This document shows positions 1-10,251 of a stretch of DNA of 64,000 nucleotides, piece by piece; the first letter of the stretch is position 1; the number at the start of each line of letters is the position of its first letter. Origin of the DNA: Streptomyces peucetius (lineage in GTDB: Bacteria > Actinomycetota > Actinomycetes > Streptomycetales > Streptomycetaceae). The DNA is taken from positions 7,812,001-7,876,000 of the forward strand of contig NZ_CP107567.1 of the NCBI RefSeq assembly GCF_025854275.1, in the 5' to 3' direction. Made by a program: the position numbers and the translations under genes. The notes beneath the pieces are model-generated. The model saw nothing but the letters and a program-made list of their open reading frames with translations, was not told the DNA's origin and made no database searches.

Positions 1-129
1 GCCGTGCCCGAAGATGCCCCAGGTGCCGGGGATCAGCCGCTGCTCCTGGCCGTCGCGCTCGCTGTACTGGTTCGCCAGGAAGCGGACGAGGGCCTGGGCG
101 GTGGTGAGTCGTACGGTCGTCCCGGTCAT
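1..129 (-). CDS. iolD: IolD N-terminus, trihydroxycyclohexanedione hydrolase (partial)
   Basis: This is the first 43 codons of a gene that runs off the left edge. The visible protein reads [20 protein letters not shown] and continues to GIFGHG. That is the conserved N-terminus of IolD, the ThDP-dependent hydrolase of 3D-(3,5/4)-trihydroxycyclohexane-1,2-dione in myo-inositol catabolism. The ATG (127-129, reverse strand) overlaps the TGA stop of iolB as ATGA, and a GGAGGA ribosome site lies just upstream inside iolB. It is therefore translationally coupled and the last visible gene of the iol operon. The remainder of the protein, including the ThDP-binding domain, is outside the window. Confidence 0.85.
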   Translation of the reverse strand, partial: MTGTTVRLTTAQALVRFLANQYSERDGQEQRLIPGTWGIFGHG

Positions 130-1019
130 CGGTCGTCCTCCTGTCCCGCCGCTGCTCCGAACGGGAGCCGGGGGTCGCTCTCCTGGGAGTCCCACGTCGT
201 ACGCACCCATCCGTGGGCCGGGTCGTCGCAGATCAGCCATGCGCGGTCCTGGCCGGGGCCCGCCATGACGTTGAGGTAGTAGAGGTCGTAGCCCGGCGCG
301 GCGACCGACGGGCCGTGCCAGCCGTGCGGGATCAGCACGGCGTCACCGGAGCGGACCTCGGCGAGGACGTCGATGGGCCGGTCCGCCGTGCCGTACACGC
401 GCTGGTAGCCGAAGCCGTTCTCGCCCCGGACCTCGAAGTAGTAGATCTCTTCGAGCTCACTCTCGACCGGGTTGCCGTCCGCGTCGGTCAGTGCCTCGTC
501 GTGCTTGTGCGGGGGGTACGACGACCAGTTGCCACCTGGCGTGAGCACCTCGCAGACCAGCAGCTGGTCGGCGTCGAAGGTGCCGGGGAGGCAGTAGTTG
601 TTGACCTGGCGGGAGCAGGTGCCGGCGCCGCGCAGCTCGACCGGCACGTCCTCCTTGCGCCCGTACCGAACGGTCAGGGTCCGCTCGGTACGGGCGGAGG
701 GCAGTGCGAACGTCCCGCCGGACGCGCTGCTGAGGAGCGCCTCCGACTCGCGCGGCAGGTACGCGAAGTCGGTGGCGGAGTCGAACACGCCGGTGCGGCC
801 TTCGAGTTCGAGGACCCGGTCGTCGACGGTGACGGTGCAGCCGCCGCGCAGCGGCAGAACCAGGAACTCGCGGTCGCCGGTGGAGAGGGCGTGGGCCTCG
901 CCCGGTGCCAGGGTGAGGATGTGCAGGCCGGCGTGTTCCCAGCCCGCGGATCCGGGGCTGACGGCGAGGTCGTAGGAACCTTCGGCGGCCGTGCCGGCCG
1001 GCAGGTGGTACGTGCTCAC
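126..1019 (-). CDS. iolB: 5-deoxy-glucuronate isomerase IolB
   Basis: This is a 297-residue cupin protein that isomerises 5-deoxy-glucuronate to 5-dehydro-2-deoxy-D-gluconate in the cytosolic myo-inositol pathway. The family metal-binding region YPPHKHDE, the EEIYYFEV stretch and the C-terminal HGWHGPS and YYLNVMAG blocks are all readable. Length matches the family (about 270-300). The reading frame is open much further upstream, but the protein starts at the GTG at 1017-1019, reading VSTYHLPAG. That GTG overlaps the stop of the aldolase gene as GTGA. The 3' end overlaps iolD as ATGA. It is thus the third gene of a tightly coupled operon iolC - aldolase - iolB - iolD. Confidence 0.93.
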   Translation of the reverse strand: MSTYHLPAGTAAEGSYDLAVSPGSAGWEHAGLHILTLAPGEAHALSTGDREFLVLPLRGGCTVTVDDRVLELEGRTGVFDSATDFAYLPRESEALLSSASGGTFALPSARTERTLTVRYGRKEDVPVELRGAGTCSRQVNNYCLPGTFDADQLLVCEVLTPGGNWSSYPPHKHDEALTDADGNPVESELEEIYYFEVRGENGFGYQRVYGTADRPIDVLAEVRSGDAVLIPHGWHGPSVAAPGYDLYYLNVMAGPGQDRAWLICDDPAHGWVRTTWDSQESDPRLPFGAAAGQEDDR

Positions 1020-1894
1020 AGCAGGCTCACCGCCCGGTCCACGGCACCGGCGACGTCGCCGTCCGAGGGGTAGAGCAGGGAGCGGCCGACGGTCAGGCCC
1101 TGCGCGGTCGGGAGCTTGAGCGCCTTGCCCCAGGACGCGAACGCGGCTTCCGCGTCCCTCACCTCGCCGCCGAGCAGCAGCGCGGGCAGCGTCGAGGAGG
1201 CGAGGACGCGCTCCATGCCGTCGACGACGGGCAGCTTCAGCCAGGTGTAGGCGGTGCGCCGGCCGAGTCCCGAGGCGATGGTGACCGACCTGATGACGGC
1301 GTCGGGGGAGAGGTCGTTGCAGATCCTCCCGTCCTGCCACCGGGACAGAAAGGGCTCGACCATCGCGATGAGCCGACGGTCGTTGAGGTCGTCGACGGCG
1401 CGGGCGGTGTTCTCCAGCACGGACGGGGTCGCCGGGTCGTCGAGCGCGATGCGGGTGAGCATCTTGCCGCCGTCGAAGCCCATCGCGGCGATCGTCTCGG
1501 CGTCGTACCCGGTGAACCGGTCGTCGACCTCGAACACGGAACCGGCGAGCCCGGCCCGGTTCATGGAGCCGAAGACGCTCTTGCCGTCGAGGACGCCGAG
1601 GAGAAGCAGGTCCTCGAGGATGTCGGCGGTGGCCAGGACGCCTGTGACCCCTGGCCGCTCCAGCGCGACGCACATGCGGTCGAGCAGTTCGAAGCGGTCG
1701 GCCATGGCGGACGGGTCGGAGCCCACGGCGTTGGCGCCGCGCGCCGGATGGTCGGCGGCGATGATCATCGCCCTGCCGTGCTCGCCGAACGGTGAGGAGG
1801 CCTTCACCCGCCGGGCGGCCGCCGCCGCGATGGCACCCGGGTCGTTGACCCTGGTATCCACGATCCGGCTCACTTTGTCGGACAGCACGGTCAC
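1016..1894 (-). CDS. Cgl0159-type (beta/alpha)8 aldolase of inositol catabolism
   Basis: A 292-residue protein of the DhnA/DeoC-like (beta/alpha)8 family found in actinobacterial iol operons (Cgl0159 family). It probably cleaves 6-phospho-5-dehydro-2-deoxy-D-gluconate into dihydroxyacetone phosphate and malonic semialdehyde, the IolJ role. Visible blocks are IIAADHPARG near residue 44, VFGSMNRAG near 105, MGFDGGKM and WLKLPVVDGM in the C-terminal half. It sits between iolC and iolB and overlaps iolB by GTGA. The start is the GTG at 1892-1894. The purine-rich GAGAGG lies only one base before it, so initiation may depend on coupling to a short upstream frame (see findings). The assignment to the aldolase step rests on context; I see no Bacillus-type IolJ here. 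Confidence 0.8.
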   Translation of the reverse strand: MTVLSDKVSRIVDTRVNDPGAIAAAAARRVKASSPFGEHGRAMIIAADHPARGANAVGSDPSAMADRFELLDRMCVALERPGVTGVLATADILEDLLLLGVLDGKSVFGSMNRAGLAGSVFEVDDRFTGYDAETIAAMGFDGGKMLTRIALDDPATPSVLENTARAVDDLNDRRLIAMVEPFLSRWQDGRICNDLSPDAVIRSVTIASGLGRRTAYTWLKLPVVDGMERVLASSTLPALLLGGEVRDAEAAFASWGKALKLPTAQGLTVGRSLLYPSDGDVAGAVDRAVSLL

Positions 1895-1927
1895 ACCTCT
1901 CGGTTCGGTTCGGCGCAGTCGATGCGG

Positions 1928-1990
1928 CTCATGTCGGTCACGCCGTTCATGTCCTTCATGTCGTTCACGTCGTGGGTGTCGTTCGTGCCG
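1928..1990. repeat. Seven imperfect 9-bp tandem repeats between iolC and the aldolase gene
   Basis: Units resembling TTCATGTCG follow each other with 9-bp spacing from 1928 to 1990. They fill most of the 114-bp gap between iolC (stop at 2009) and the aldolase start (1894). On the reverse strand the period is a multiple of three, and one frame reads a short Asp/Met/Asn-rich peptide ending in a TGA that overlaps the aldolase GTG. Confidence 0.7.
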
Positions 1991-2008
1991 TACGGGGCGG
2001 CTTCGTCG

Positions 2009-3010
2009 TCATCGGAGCCCGCCCGGCTCGGCCCCCCTCGTGGGGCGCGGAACCGGGGGCGCGTGGCCCGCCGCCTCGCGGAGCTTGGCTTCCACCTCGG
2101 CCCCGGTCGGCATCGCCTCGGAGCATGCGAGCCGCCCGGCGACCAGGGCGCCCGCGGCGTTGGCGAAGGAGACGGTCCGCTCGGTGTCCCAGCCGGACAG
2201 CAGGCCGTGGCAGAGCGCGCCGCCGAACGCGTCACCGGCGCCGAGCCCGTTCACGACGTCGACCGGGACCGGCGGGATCTCGGCGGTGGAGCCGTCGCGG
2301 TCCATGGCGAGCACGCCTTTGGGTCCCTGCTTCACCACGGCGAGTGCGACCCCCGCCGCGAGCAGCGCCTCGGCAGCGGCGTACGGCTCCCGTTCGCCGG
2401 TCGCCACCTCGCACTCGTCGAGGTTGCCGACGGCGACGGTCGTGTGGCGGAGGGTTTCGGCGTAGTATGCACGCGCCTTTGCCGGGTCGCGCCAGAACAT
2501 CGGCCGCCAGTCGAGGTCGAAGACGGTGGTGGAGGACGCGGCCCGGTGACGCAGGGCCGCGAGGGTCGCTGCGCGGCTCGGCTCCTCGCTCAGACCGGTG
2601 CCGGTGACCCAGAGGATCCGGGCGGTTCCGATGGCGTCGAAGTCCAGCTCGTCGGGACGTATGTCGAGGTCAGGAGCTTTTGGAAGCCGGTAGAAGTAGA
2701 GCGGGAAGTCGTCCGGCGGGAAGATCTCGCAGAACGTGACCGGCGTCGGCGCGATGTCCGACGTCCCGACGAAACGGCTGTCGACCCCGTAGCCGTCCAG
2801 GGCTGTGCGTACGAAGTGCCCGAAGGGGTCGGCGCCGGTCTTGGTGATGACGGCGGCGCTGTGCCCGTGGCGGGCGGCCGCGACGGCCACGTTGGTGGGG
2901 CTGCCGCCGAGGTACTTGCCGAACGAGGTGACGTCCGCCAGCCCCACGCCCGTCCGGAGCGGGTAGACGTCCACTCCTGCGCGGCCCATGGTCAACACAT
3001 CGAACGACAT
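2009..3010 (-). CDS. iolC: 5-dehydro-2-deoxygluconokinase IolC (PfkB family)
   Basis: A 333-residue PfkB/ribokinase-family sugar kinase that phosphorylates 5-dehydro-2-deoxy-D-gluconate in inositol degradation. The substrate-side signature GGSPTNVAVA is near residue 35. The C-terminal PfkB signature NGLGAGDAFGGAL (catalytic Asp in GAGD) is near residue 255. The motif FDLDWRPMFW is typical of IolC. The start ATG (3008-3010) has an AAGGGA ribosome site. It is the first gene of the minus-strand iol operon and diverges from the LacI regulator at 3234. The last residues are Pro/Arg/Gly-rich and probably disordered. Confidence 0.93.
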   Translation of the reverse strand: MSFDVLTMGRAGVDVYPLRTGVGLADVTSFGKYLGGSPTNVAVAAARHGHSAAVITKTGADPFGHFVRTALDGYGVDSRFVGTSDIAPTPVTFCEIFPPDDFPLYFYRLPKAPDLDIRPDELDFDAIGTARILWVTGTGLSEEPSRAATLAALRHRAASSTTVFDLDWRPMFWRDPAKARAYYAETLRHTTVAVGNLDECEVATGEREPYAAAEALLAAGVALAVVKQGPKGVLAMDRDGSTAEIPPVPVDVVNGLGAGDAFGGALCHGLLSGWDTERTVSFANAAGALVAGRLACSEAMPTGAEVEAKLREAAGHAPPVPRPTRGAEPGGLR

Positions 3011-3092
3011 CGCGGTGTTTGTCCCTTCGCTCCGGAGACTCCGGGGATTTCTCGGGTGATCCCTGAGGGATGGCGAGTTGCTGGCACGCTCT

Positions 3093-3108
3093 ACTAGCGC
3101 GCTCTAGT
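3093..3108. promoter_or_regulatory. Candidate LacI-family operator in the iolC/regulator divergent region
   Basis: The sequence ACTAGCGCGCTCTAGT contains a perfect inverted repeat ACTAG - 6 bp - CTAGT. It has the size and central CG character of LacI-family operators. It lies 83 bp upstream of iolC and 126 bp upstream of the regulator start, where it could control both promoters. This is sequence inference only. Confidence 0.5.
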
Positions 3109-3233
3109 GGGAGTACGATGGCCTCCGTTCAAATGTCATGTCAATAGGTTGTTGCCACGGGATTTCGTGAGTGGCGGGCCGAGCCCGGGGGAGACCGGCG
3201 CACGGGTGCCGACCGGCGGGTTGTTGCGGGAGG

Positions 3234-4271
3234 ATGGATGTACAGGTGGATGTAGCGGGCAAGCAACGGCCCACCATGTCGGACGTGGCAGCGAAGGCGG
3301 GGGTGTCCCGGGCGCTGGTGTCGATCGTCTTCCGCAACCAGCCGGGAGCGAGCCAGGAGACCCGCGAGCGGGTCCTGCGCGTCGCCGACGAGATCGGCTA
3401 TCGACCCGACAGCGCGGCCCGTCTCCTGGCCCGGGGCCGAAGCCGCACCCTCGGCGTCATGCTCACCGTCCACCAGACCTTCCAGGCGGACCTCGTCGAA
3501 GGCATCTACCCCGAGGCCGAGCGCCTCGGCTACGACGTTCTGCTTTCCGCCAACGCTCCCGGACGCGACGAGGCCAAGTCCGTCGAGGCCCTGCTCAGTC
3601 ACCGCTGCGGCGCCCTGATCCTGCTGGGCTCCGGCTCCCAGATCGCCGAACTCGACGCACTGGGCCGGCGCACCGTCGCCGTCTCCGTCGGCCGGCGTGT
3701 GCCGGGCGCCCACGTCGACAGCGTCCACACCGCAGAGGGCAAAGGTGTGCGCCAGGCCATGGACCACCTCGTCGAACTGGGCCACCGCCGCATCGTCCAC
3801 GTCGACGGCGGCCGCGGCCCGGGATCGGCGGAACGCCGCCGCGCGTACCGCGCCGCGATGCGCCGCCACGGCCTCGAGCCGGAGATCCGTGTGATCCCCG
3901 GCGACCACACGGAGGAATCGGGCATCGAGGCGGGCCGCCTGCTCGTGGCGGAGCGCGACCGCGGGCAGCCCCTGCCGACAGCGGTCCTCGCGGGCAACGA
4001 CCGTTGTGCCATGGGTCTGCTGATCACCTTCGCCAGGGCCGGGGTGGAGGTGCCCGGCGAGGTCTCGGTCGTCGGCTACGACGACAGCCACCTTTCCCAC
4101 CTCATGCCCATCGGCCTGACGACTGTCCGTCAGGACGCGGTGCTCCTCGCCGAGTACGCGGTGCGATTCGCCGTGGAACGCCTGGAGAACGAGGAGCTGG
4201 AACCCCGGGAGGCGGTGCTGGATCCGAAGCTGGTGGTACGGGGCACCAGCGGGCCGTGCCGGGAGCGGTGA
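3234..4271 (+). CDS. LacI-family transcriptional regulator, probably of the iol operon
   Basis: A LacI/GalR regulator of about 345 residues. The N-terminal helix-turn-helix reads TMSDVAAKAGVSRALVSIVF, followed by the hinge helix NSAARLLARGRS-like segment (here DSAARLLARGRSRTLGVML). The rest is a type I periplasmic-binding-like effector domain with GHRRIVHVDG, LAGNDRCAMGLL and SVVGYDDSHLSHL. The frame is open further upstream, but that extension is not LacI-like. The ATG at 3234 has GGGAGG directly before it with no spacer; the GTG at 3246 gives better spacing, so the true start is one of these two. It is divergent from iolC, which makes inositol-responsive control of the operon the likely role; effector unknown. 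Confidence 0.88.
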   Translation: MDVQVDVAGKQRPTMSDVAAKAGVSRALVSIVFRNQPGASQETRERVLRVADEIGYRPDSAARLLARGRSRTLGVMLTVHQTFQADLVEGIYPEAERLGYDVLLSANAPGRDEAKSVEALLSHRCGALILLGSGSQIAELDALGRRTVAVSVGRRVPGAHVDSVHTAEGKGVRQAMDHLVELGHRRIVHVDGGRGPGSAERRRAYRAAMRRHGLEPEIRVIPGDHTEESGIEAGRLLVAERDRGQPLPTAVLAGNDRCAMGLLITFARAGVEVPGEVSVVGYDDSHLSHLMPIGLTTVRQDAVLLAEYAVRFAVERLENEELEPREAVLDPKLVVRGTSGPCRER

Positions 4272-4416
4272 GCGGGGCCCCTTCCGCCGGCAGGCAGGGG
4301 CGAGGGCCCGCTGACCGGGTGCCAGGGCCGGCGCACCGTCGTGCACAGCCGGCTGCGCTGCCTGCTCGGGCCGCAGCCGGCCGTCCCGCCGCGCCGCCCT
4401 CCCCAGTGCCGCCCCC

Positions 4417-4500
4417 GGGCCTGCCTCCCCGGGCCTGCCTCCCCGGGCCTGCCTCCCTGGGCCTGCCTCCCTGGGCCTGGCTCCACGCGCCTGCCTCCCC
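4417..4500. repeat. Six tandem copies of a 14-bp GC-rich unit
   Basis: The gap 4272-4587 has no supported gene. Its centre holds six head-to-tail 14-bp units: GGGCCTGCCTCCCC twice, the variant ending CCCT twice, then GGGCCTGGCTCCAC and GCGCCTGCCTCCCC. Because 14 is not a multiple of three, this is not a coding repeat. A GC-rich imperfect inverted repeat (AGCGGGGCCCC / GGGCCCGCT) immediately after the LacI stop, about 4280-4312, may terminate that gene. Confidence 0.85.
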
Positions 4501-4587
4501 GGGCCGCCCGCGGCCCGCGGCGGGTCATCGGCGAGCGCCTGAGAGAATGGAGTCGTACAGCCCGTGCTTGCTGCTGAGGAGGTCGCC

Positions 4588-4932
4588 ATGGCAGTCGAGC
4601 CCGATCACCCCGCACGCTCCGCGGTCGGATCCGTCCGGATCGCAGAGTCCGACGAGCGGCACGCCGTACTGGCTTTCTCGGGCGTCCTGGATGCACACGT
4701 ACTGCGAGAACTCGAGGAACGACTCCTCGACCCACATCTGCGACAGGCCCGCACCTGGGTGCTCGAGATGAGCGGGCTCGAGCGGATCGACCTCGCGTGC
4801 GCCTACGGCCTGCTCCGCGCCGTGACCGTTGAATCCGCGCCGACCACCGTCACCGTCCGCGGTGCCCGTCGTGGCGTGGTGCGGACCCTGCGGCACGTGG
4901 GGCTCGACGCGGTGGCGACGATCGAGACCTGA
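4588..4932 (+). CDS. STAS-domain protein, anti-sigma-factor-antagonist-like
   Basis: A 114-residue single-domain protein with the SpoIIAA/STAS fold pattern: LAFSGVLDAHVLRELEERLL in the first half and WVLEMSGLERIDLACAYGLL in the conserved second loop. Start ATG 4588 is chosen over an upstream ATG because GAGGAGG lies five bases before it. In classical antagonists this loop reads D-S-S-G with a phosphorylatable Ser; here it reads D-L-A-C, so the usual phospho-acceptor is missing. It may bind an anti-sigma factor constitutively or have another partner. It stands 246 bp upstream of the NTPase gene, on the same strand. Confidence 0.75.
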   Translation: MAVEPDHPARSAVGSVRIAESDERHAVLAFSGVLDAHVLRELEERLLDPHLRQARTWVLEMSGLERIDLACAYGLLRAVTVESAPTTVTVRGARRGVVRTLRHVGLDAVATIET

Positions 4933-5178
4933 CCGTCGACGGTGAGCGGCCCGTGCGCACCGGATCGCCCAGCGGCGCACCGGTTGCGACCACGACGGAA
5001 GGCGACATTTCCGCTACGGGCCCTCCACGGGCATGCGCCGGGCGCCGGCATGCGGCCGGCCGGCGGACTCCTCGTTCCGCAACCCTCTGCCAAGCAGGCC
5101 CGTGTCGGGTAAGTTCCCTCTGTGCACGGCGAGTTGATCTCATGTTGCACGGCCGGCAGGGGGAGGCGGGGGAGCGCC

Positions 5179-7200
5179 ATGGGCGGGAGACTGTACGGTC
5201 AGCAGGCGCTGCAGGAGAGCTTCGTCCCCCGGCTGGTGGGACTGCACCACAAGCACGGGCACCACGTCCCCTTCGCGTATCCCAAGGGCGCGCCGGTGGT
5301 GCGGATCGTCGGCGGACGCGGGAGCGGCAAGACCGCGCTGCTGGGGGCCGTCCACGACGCGTACAACGGGCGGGTGCCGCTCGCGCGGCTCGACCTCGGT
5401 GCTCCCGGATTCGGCGAGCCCGGCGTCGCCGACGGCGGCGACGACGTCCCGAACGCCTCCCGCATCACCCACCTGCTGTATCTCCTCGCCTACAAACTGG
5501 GCCTCGACGTACGCCACTTCGGCAGGCCGATGGCCTTTCCGCGGCTGTCGCTCGGCCTCCTCGTCGTCACCGCCTGGCGCCCTCTGAACAACGACGGGAC
5601 CGGTGAACGGAACCGCGGCAGGCCCGGTGACCGGGCCGATGTGCGGCCGCCCGACCTGCGCCGGGCCGAGGCCGATCTGCGCACCCTCATCACTGCCGAG
5701 GACCCCGACGTACGCCGCCGCAGGGAGAGCCTCGGTCGCTGGTTCGACGTCGTCACCGACAACCTCCCGCAGGTCCTGTCCGCCGTCCCCGGCCTGGACA
5801 CGATCGCCGGGATCGTCCTCGACACCGCCCGGGCGCAGCTCGTCAAGAGCGAACCGGACAAGGGCGCGCTCGCCTGGTGGGGCGGACGGCTGCACCGCTC
5901 CCAGGGCTACCAGGGCGACTCGCTGCAACGGCTCTTCCAGTTCGTCCGCGGCTTCCGCAGGCTCGACGACCGCAGACGCACCGCCGAGGAACATCTCGTC
6001 GCCGCCCTCCTCGACGACATCGACGCCAATTACGGCACACTGCGCAGGCTCAACAAGAAGCCCCGGCCGCTGCTGCTCCTCGACAACGCCCACGCCGACG
6101 TCGGACCCGCCTTCCTCGACCTGCTCGACGCCGGACACGGCGCCCCGGGCAGGGACCCGACGCGTCCCGTGACCCTGGCCACCCTGCTCGGCAGGGGCCA
6201 CCGGCACCCACCGCTGAGCGACGTCGGCGGCGACGCCGTACCCCGGGCGCGGCCCCTGGTGCTGCGTATCCCCGAGATCGAGCCGGCCCACATCGCGGAG
6301 ATGCTCAGCCCCGTCGACTACCCCGAGCATCTGCCCCGCGTCGTCGCCCGCTACAGCGGCGGCCGCGCGGCGAGCGCCCGTGTCCTCGCGGACGCGGCCG
6401 TGCACCGCGTCCAGGAAGCGGGCACCGTACGCAGCGGCGAGCTCCTCGACGAGGCCGTACCCGCGCTCCTCGCCAAACTGCTGCCGGACACCGTGATGCG
6501 GGAGCGCCTGGTGCTGCTGTCCGCCGCGGCCGACGCGGGCACCCGGCGCGGGCTGTGGACCTTCGCCCACCCCGAGGACCACTCCGAGGACATGGTCGCC
6601 GCGCGAGTCCGTGAGGCGGACGAGTACCGCAAGCGCTCCTGCCTCGACGGCGACCGTGCCCTCGATCTGCTGCTCCGGCACCGGCTGGCCACCGTCACCA
6701 CCCACGACCGCTGGCGCGACACCCAACTGCGGCTGCGCTCCCTGTGCGACCCGCGCGGCGACACGTATCTGCACCACACGCTCGCCCTGGGCCGGGTCGA
6801 GGAGGTGGTGTGCGTCCTGCACCACCGGTACACCGTCGCCCCGCCCGCCGAGTGGCTGACCGCCCTCAACCAGATCTGCGCCGCCCCCCACCCACGCGAC
6901 GGCTACGAGCCCCCGGCGGGGAGCCCCACCCTCTCGTGCACGGCCTGCGGCAGCGACGTCCCCGGCCCCCACCACGAGGCCGTGGCCTCCCTGGTGCCCC
7001 TGCTGTGGCGGCTGTCCGACCCGCTCACCCTCGCCCCTCGCGAGGACGAACTGACCACCGTCCGCATCGCGCTGGAGACGCTGTACGGCAACAAGGCCGC
7101 GCACGCCGCCTACCGCGAGGCGTCAGCCGCCTGGCCGGCCCGTCTGCGGGCCGGAGCACAGGCGCCAGACCTGCCCGTCCAGGAAGGTTCCGCGTCATGA
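5179..7200 (+). CDS. Large P-loop NTPase of unknown function, coupled to a binding-protein gene
   Basis: A 673-residue cytosolic protein. A Walker A motif GGRGSGKT lies near residue 49, and a hydrophobic strand ending in Asp (PLLLLDNAHAD, around residue 300) fits Walker B. The rest resembles AAA/STAND-type ATPases: a long helical C-terminal half with a CTACGSDVPGPHHE cluster near residue 590 that could bind metal. Start ATG 5179 has GGGGGAG upstream; an earlier in-frame ATG (5122) lacks such a site. The 3' end overlaps the next gene as ATGA, so the two proteins are probably made in fixed ratio and work together. I do not recognise a characterised homologue. Confidence 0.8.
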   Translation: MGGRLYGQQALQESFVPRLVGLHHKHGHHVPFAYPKGAPVVRIVGGRGSGKTALLGAVHDAYNGRVPLARLDLGAPGFGEPGVADGGDDVPNASRITHLLYLLAYKLGLDVRHFGRPMAFPRLSLGLLVVTAWRPLNNDGTGERNRGRPGDRADVRPPDLRRAEADLRTLITAEDPDVRRRRESLGRWFDVVTDNLPQVLSAVPGLDTIAGIVLDTARAQLVKSEPDKGALAWWGGRLHRSQGYQGDSLQRLFQFVRGFRRLDDRRRTAEEHLVAALLDDIDANYGTLRRLNKKPRPLLLLDNAHADVGPAFLDLLDAGHGAPGRDPTRPVTLATLLGRGHRHPPLSDVGGDAVPRARPLVLRIPEIEPAHIAEMLSPVDYPEHLPRVVARYSGGRAASARVLADAAVHRVQEAGTVRSGELLDEAVPALLAKLLPDTVMRERLVLLSAAADAGTRRGLWTFAHPEDHSEDMVAARVREADEYRKRSCLDGDRALDLLLRHRLATVTTHDRWRDTQLRLRSLCDPRGDTYLHHTLALGRVEEVVCVLHHRYTVAPPAEWLTALNQICAAPHPRDGYEPPAGSPTLSCTACGSDVPGPHHEAVASLVPLLWRLSDPLTLAPREDELTTVRIALETLYGNKAAHAAYREASAAWPARLRAGAQAPDLPVQEGSAS

Positions 7201-8738
7201 CGTCGTTCATCGCACGACTGCCCGGCGGACCGCTCACCAAGGCGGCCGCCCTCGTTGTCGCCCTGGCCGTCCTCGGCGCCGCCGTGTGGACCGGCGTCGT
7301 CCTCTTCGGGCCGGATCCGGCCTGCGGAAAGGGCGTCGAGGAACGCGGCCCCGAAGGCGCCGGGGAATGCACCGGCGTCACCGACGGCAGCTACGTCTTC
7401 GCCGCCAACCTCAAGGAGGTCAGCGCACGCATCAAGGCCGAGAACGAGCGCATCGAGGACGAACCGCACGTCTCCGTCGCCGTCATGCTGCCGATGGCAC
7501 CCGCCCAGGGCTTCGAACAGCAGAAGACCCTCCACGAGGTGCAGGGCGCCTACCTCGCGCAGTACCGCGCCAACCACGACTCCAACAGCAAGAAGCCGGC
7601 GATACGGCTCCTGCTCGCCAACCCCGGCCGCAACCACGACCACTGGAAACCCGTCGCCGAACAGCTCGGCGCCATGTCCGAGTCCACGGCCGACAACCTC
7701 CGCGCCGTGATCGGCTTCGACGTCTCCACCGCCACCACCCAGGCCGCCATCGGCTATCTCACCCGGGAGCGCGGCATTCCCGTCGTCGGCGGCCCCATCA
7801 CCGCCGACGACTCGGGCAACAGCCCCGAGAGGCCCGACGCCTATCCGGGCCTCGCCCGGGTCGTGCCCACCACGACCGACCAGGCCAAGGCCCTGTCCCA
7901 CTTCAACAAGGGCATCGACCCCAAGCACACCCTGGTCGTCGAGGACATCCGCACCGGCGACAACTACGTCGACGCGCTCAAACGTGCCTTCGCCGAACGG
8001 ACCCTCGGATCGCCCCGCGCACCCGAGCAGTACCGCGCGCCCGAGGACTTCCACGAGGAAGGCACCACGGCCAACGCCTTCGACCAGATGGTCGACACCA
8101 TCTGCACCTCGGCAGCCAAGGTCATCTACTTCGCCGGACGCCCCGTCCAGCTGCGGCAGTTCGTCAACGAACTGGGCAACCGGGGCTGCACCGAGAAGAA
8201 GTACACCGTCATCACCGGGTCCGGCGCCTCCACCCTCTCCTCGGACAAGCTCCTCGACTGGGACACCTTCCGCAAGGGCGTGACGCTCCAGTACGCCGCC
8301 GTCGCCCACCCCGACGCCTGGACCGGACTCGACGCGCCCGCCACCGGCGGTTCGGCCGCCGCCTACCGCACCCTGGCCGAGCTGGCGACCGGCAAAGAGG
8401 TCGGAGACATCGGCCCGGTGGAGCTTACCGACTCGCGAACCATCACCTTCTACGACGCCGGCCTCACCGCCGTCACCGCCATCCGCATGCGCGACGACAG
8501 CGACCCGGTCATTCCCACCCTCAGCCGCATCAGCGACGCGTGGCTGCGGCTGCACGGCATGGGCAAGGTCGACGGCGCGAGCGGCTGGATCTGCCTGGAC
8601 AACTACGGCAACCCCTACAACAAGGCGGTCTCCGTGGTCGAACTCGCGCCCGACGCACCCGGCCGCATCCGCTTCGTCGGCCTCGCCTGGCCGACCGGCC
8701 GGCCCACACCCGCGGACTGCACCGCGAGCCGCACCTGA
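7197..8738 (+). CDS. Membrane-anchored type I periplasmic-binding-like protein
   Basis: A 513-residue protein that begins at the ATGA overlap with the NTPase gene, with AGGAAGG as ribosome site. One hydrophobic segment (about residues 15-38, [20 protein letters not shown]) is followed by a large extracytoplasmic part. That part is organised like the branched-chain-amino-acid type (Peripla_BP_6) binding proteins: [10 protein letters not shown], then [26 protein letters not shown] and VIYFAGRP blocks. There is no lipobox Cys at the N-terminus, so it looks anchored by an uncleaved helix. No permease or transport ATPase follows. A sensor or receptor role paired with the cytosolic NTPase is therefore more likely than import. 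Confidence 0.8.
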   Translation: MTSFIARLPGGPLTKAAALVVALAVLGAAVWTGVVLFGPDPACGKGVEERGPEGAGECTGVTDGSYVFAANLKEVSARIKAENERIEDEPHVSVAVMLPMAPAQGFEQQKTLHEVQGAYLAQYRANHDSNSKKPAIRLLLANPGRNHDHWKPVAEQLGAMSESTADNLRAVIGFDVSTATTQAAIGYLTRERGIPVVGGPITADDSGNSPERPDAYPGLARVVPTTTDQAKALSHFNKGIDPKHTLVVEDIRTGDNYVDALKRAFAERTLGSPRAPEQYRAPEDFHEEGTTANAFDQMVDTICTSAAKVIYFAGRPVQLRQFVNELGNRGCTEKKYTVITGSGASTLSSDKLLDWDTFRKGVTLQYAAVAHPDAWTGLDAPATGGSAAAYRTLAELATGKEVGDIGPVELTDSRTITFYDAGLTAVTAIRMRDDSDPVIPTLSRISDAWLRLHGMGKVDGASGWICLDNYGNPYNKAVSVVELAPDAPGRIRFVGLAWPTGRPTPADCTASRT

Positions 8739-8850
8739 CCCGGCACGGCGGCCGAACGCCCTGAGCGGCGCCGGTCCACCCGGTGGATTCCCACTGACGC
8801 CGCACGGCGATGCGCCGCTCGCGACGCAGGCACGCCCCTATTGTGCCGGT

Positions 8851-10251
<1,401 letters not shown>

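Noticed and set aside
126..1673. Extending iolB upstream to a 515-residue protein
   Set aside because: The extension is an Arg-rich shadow of the aldolase gene. The cupin protein begins at the GTG that overlaps the aldolase stop.
5140..7104. A 654-codon minus-strand open frame opposite the NTPase gene
   Set aside because: Low-complexity Gly/Val/Ala translation with no motif, while the plus strand has Walker A, a good ribosome site and translational coupling.
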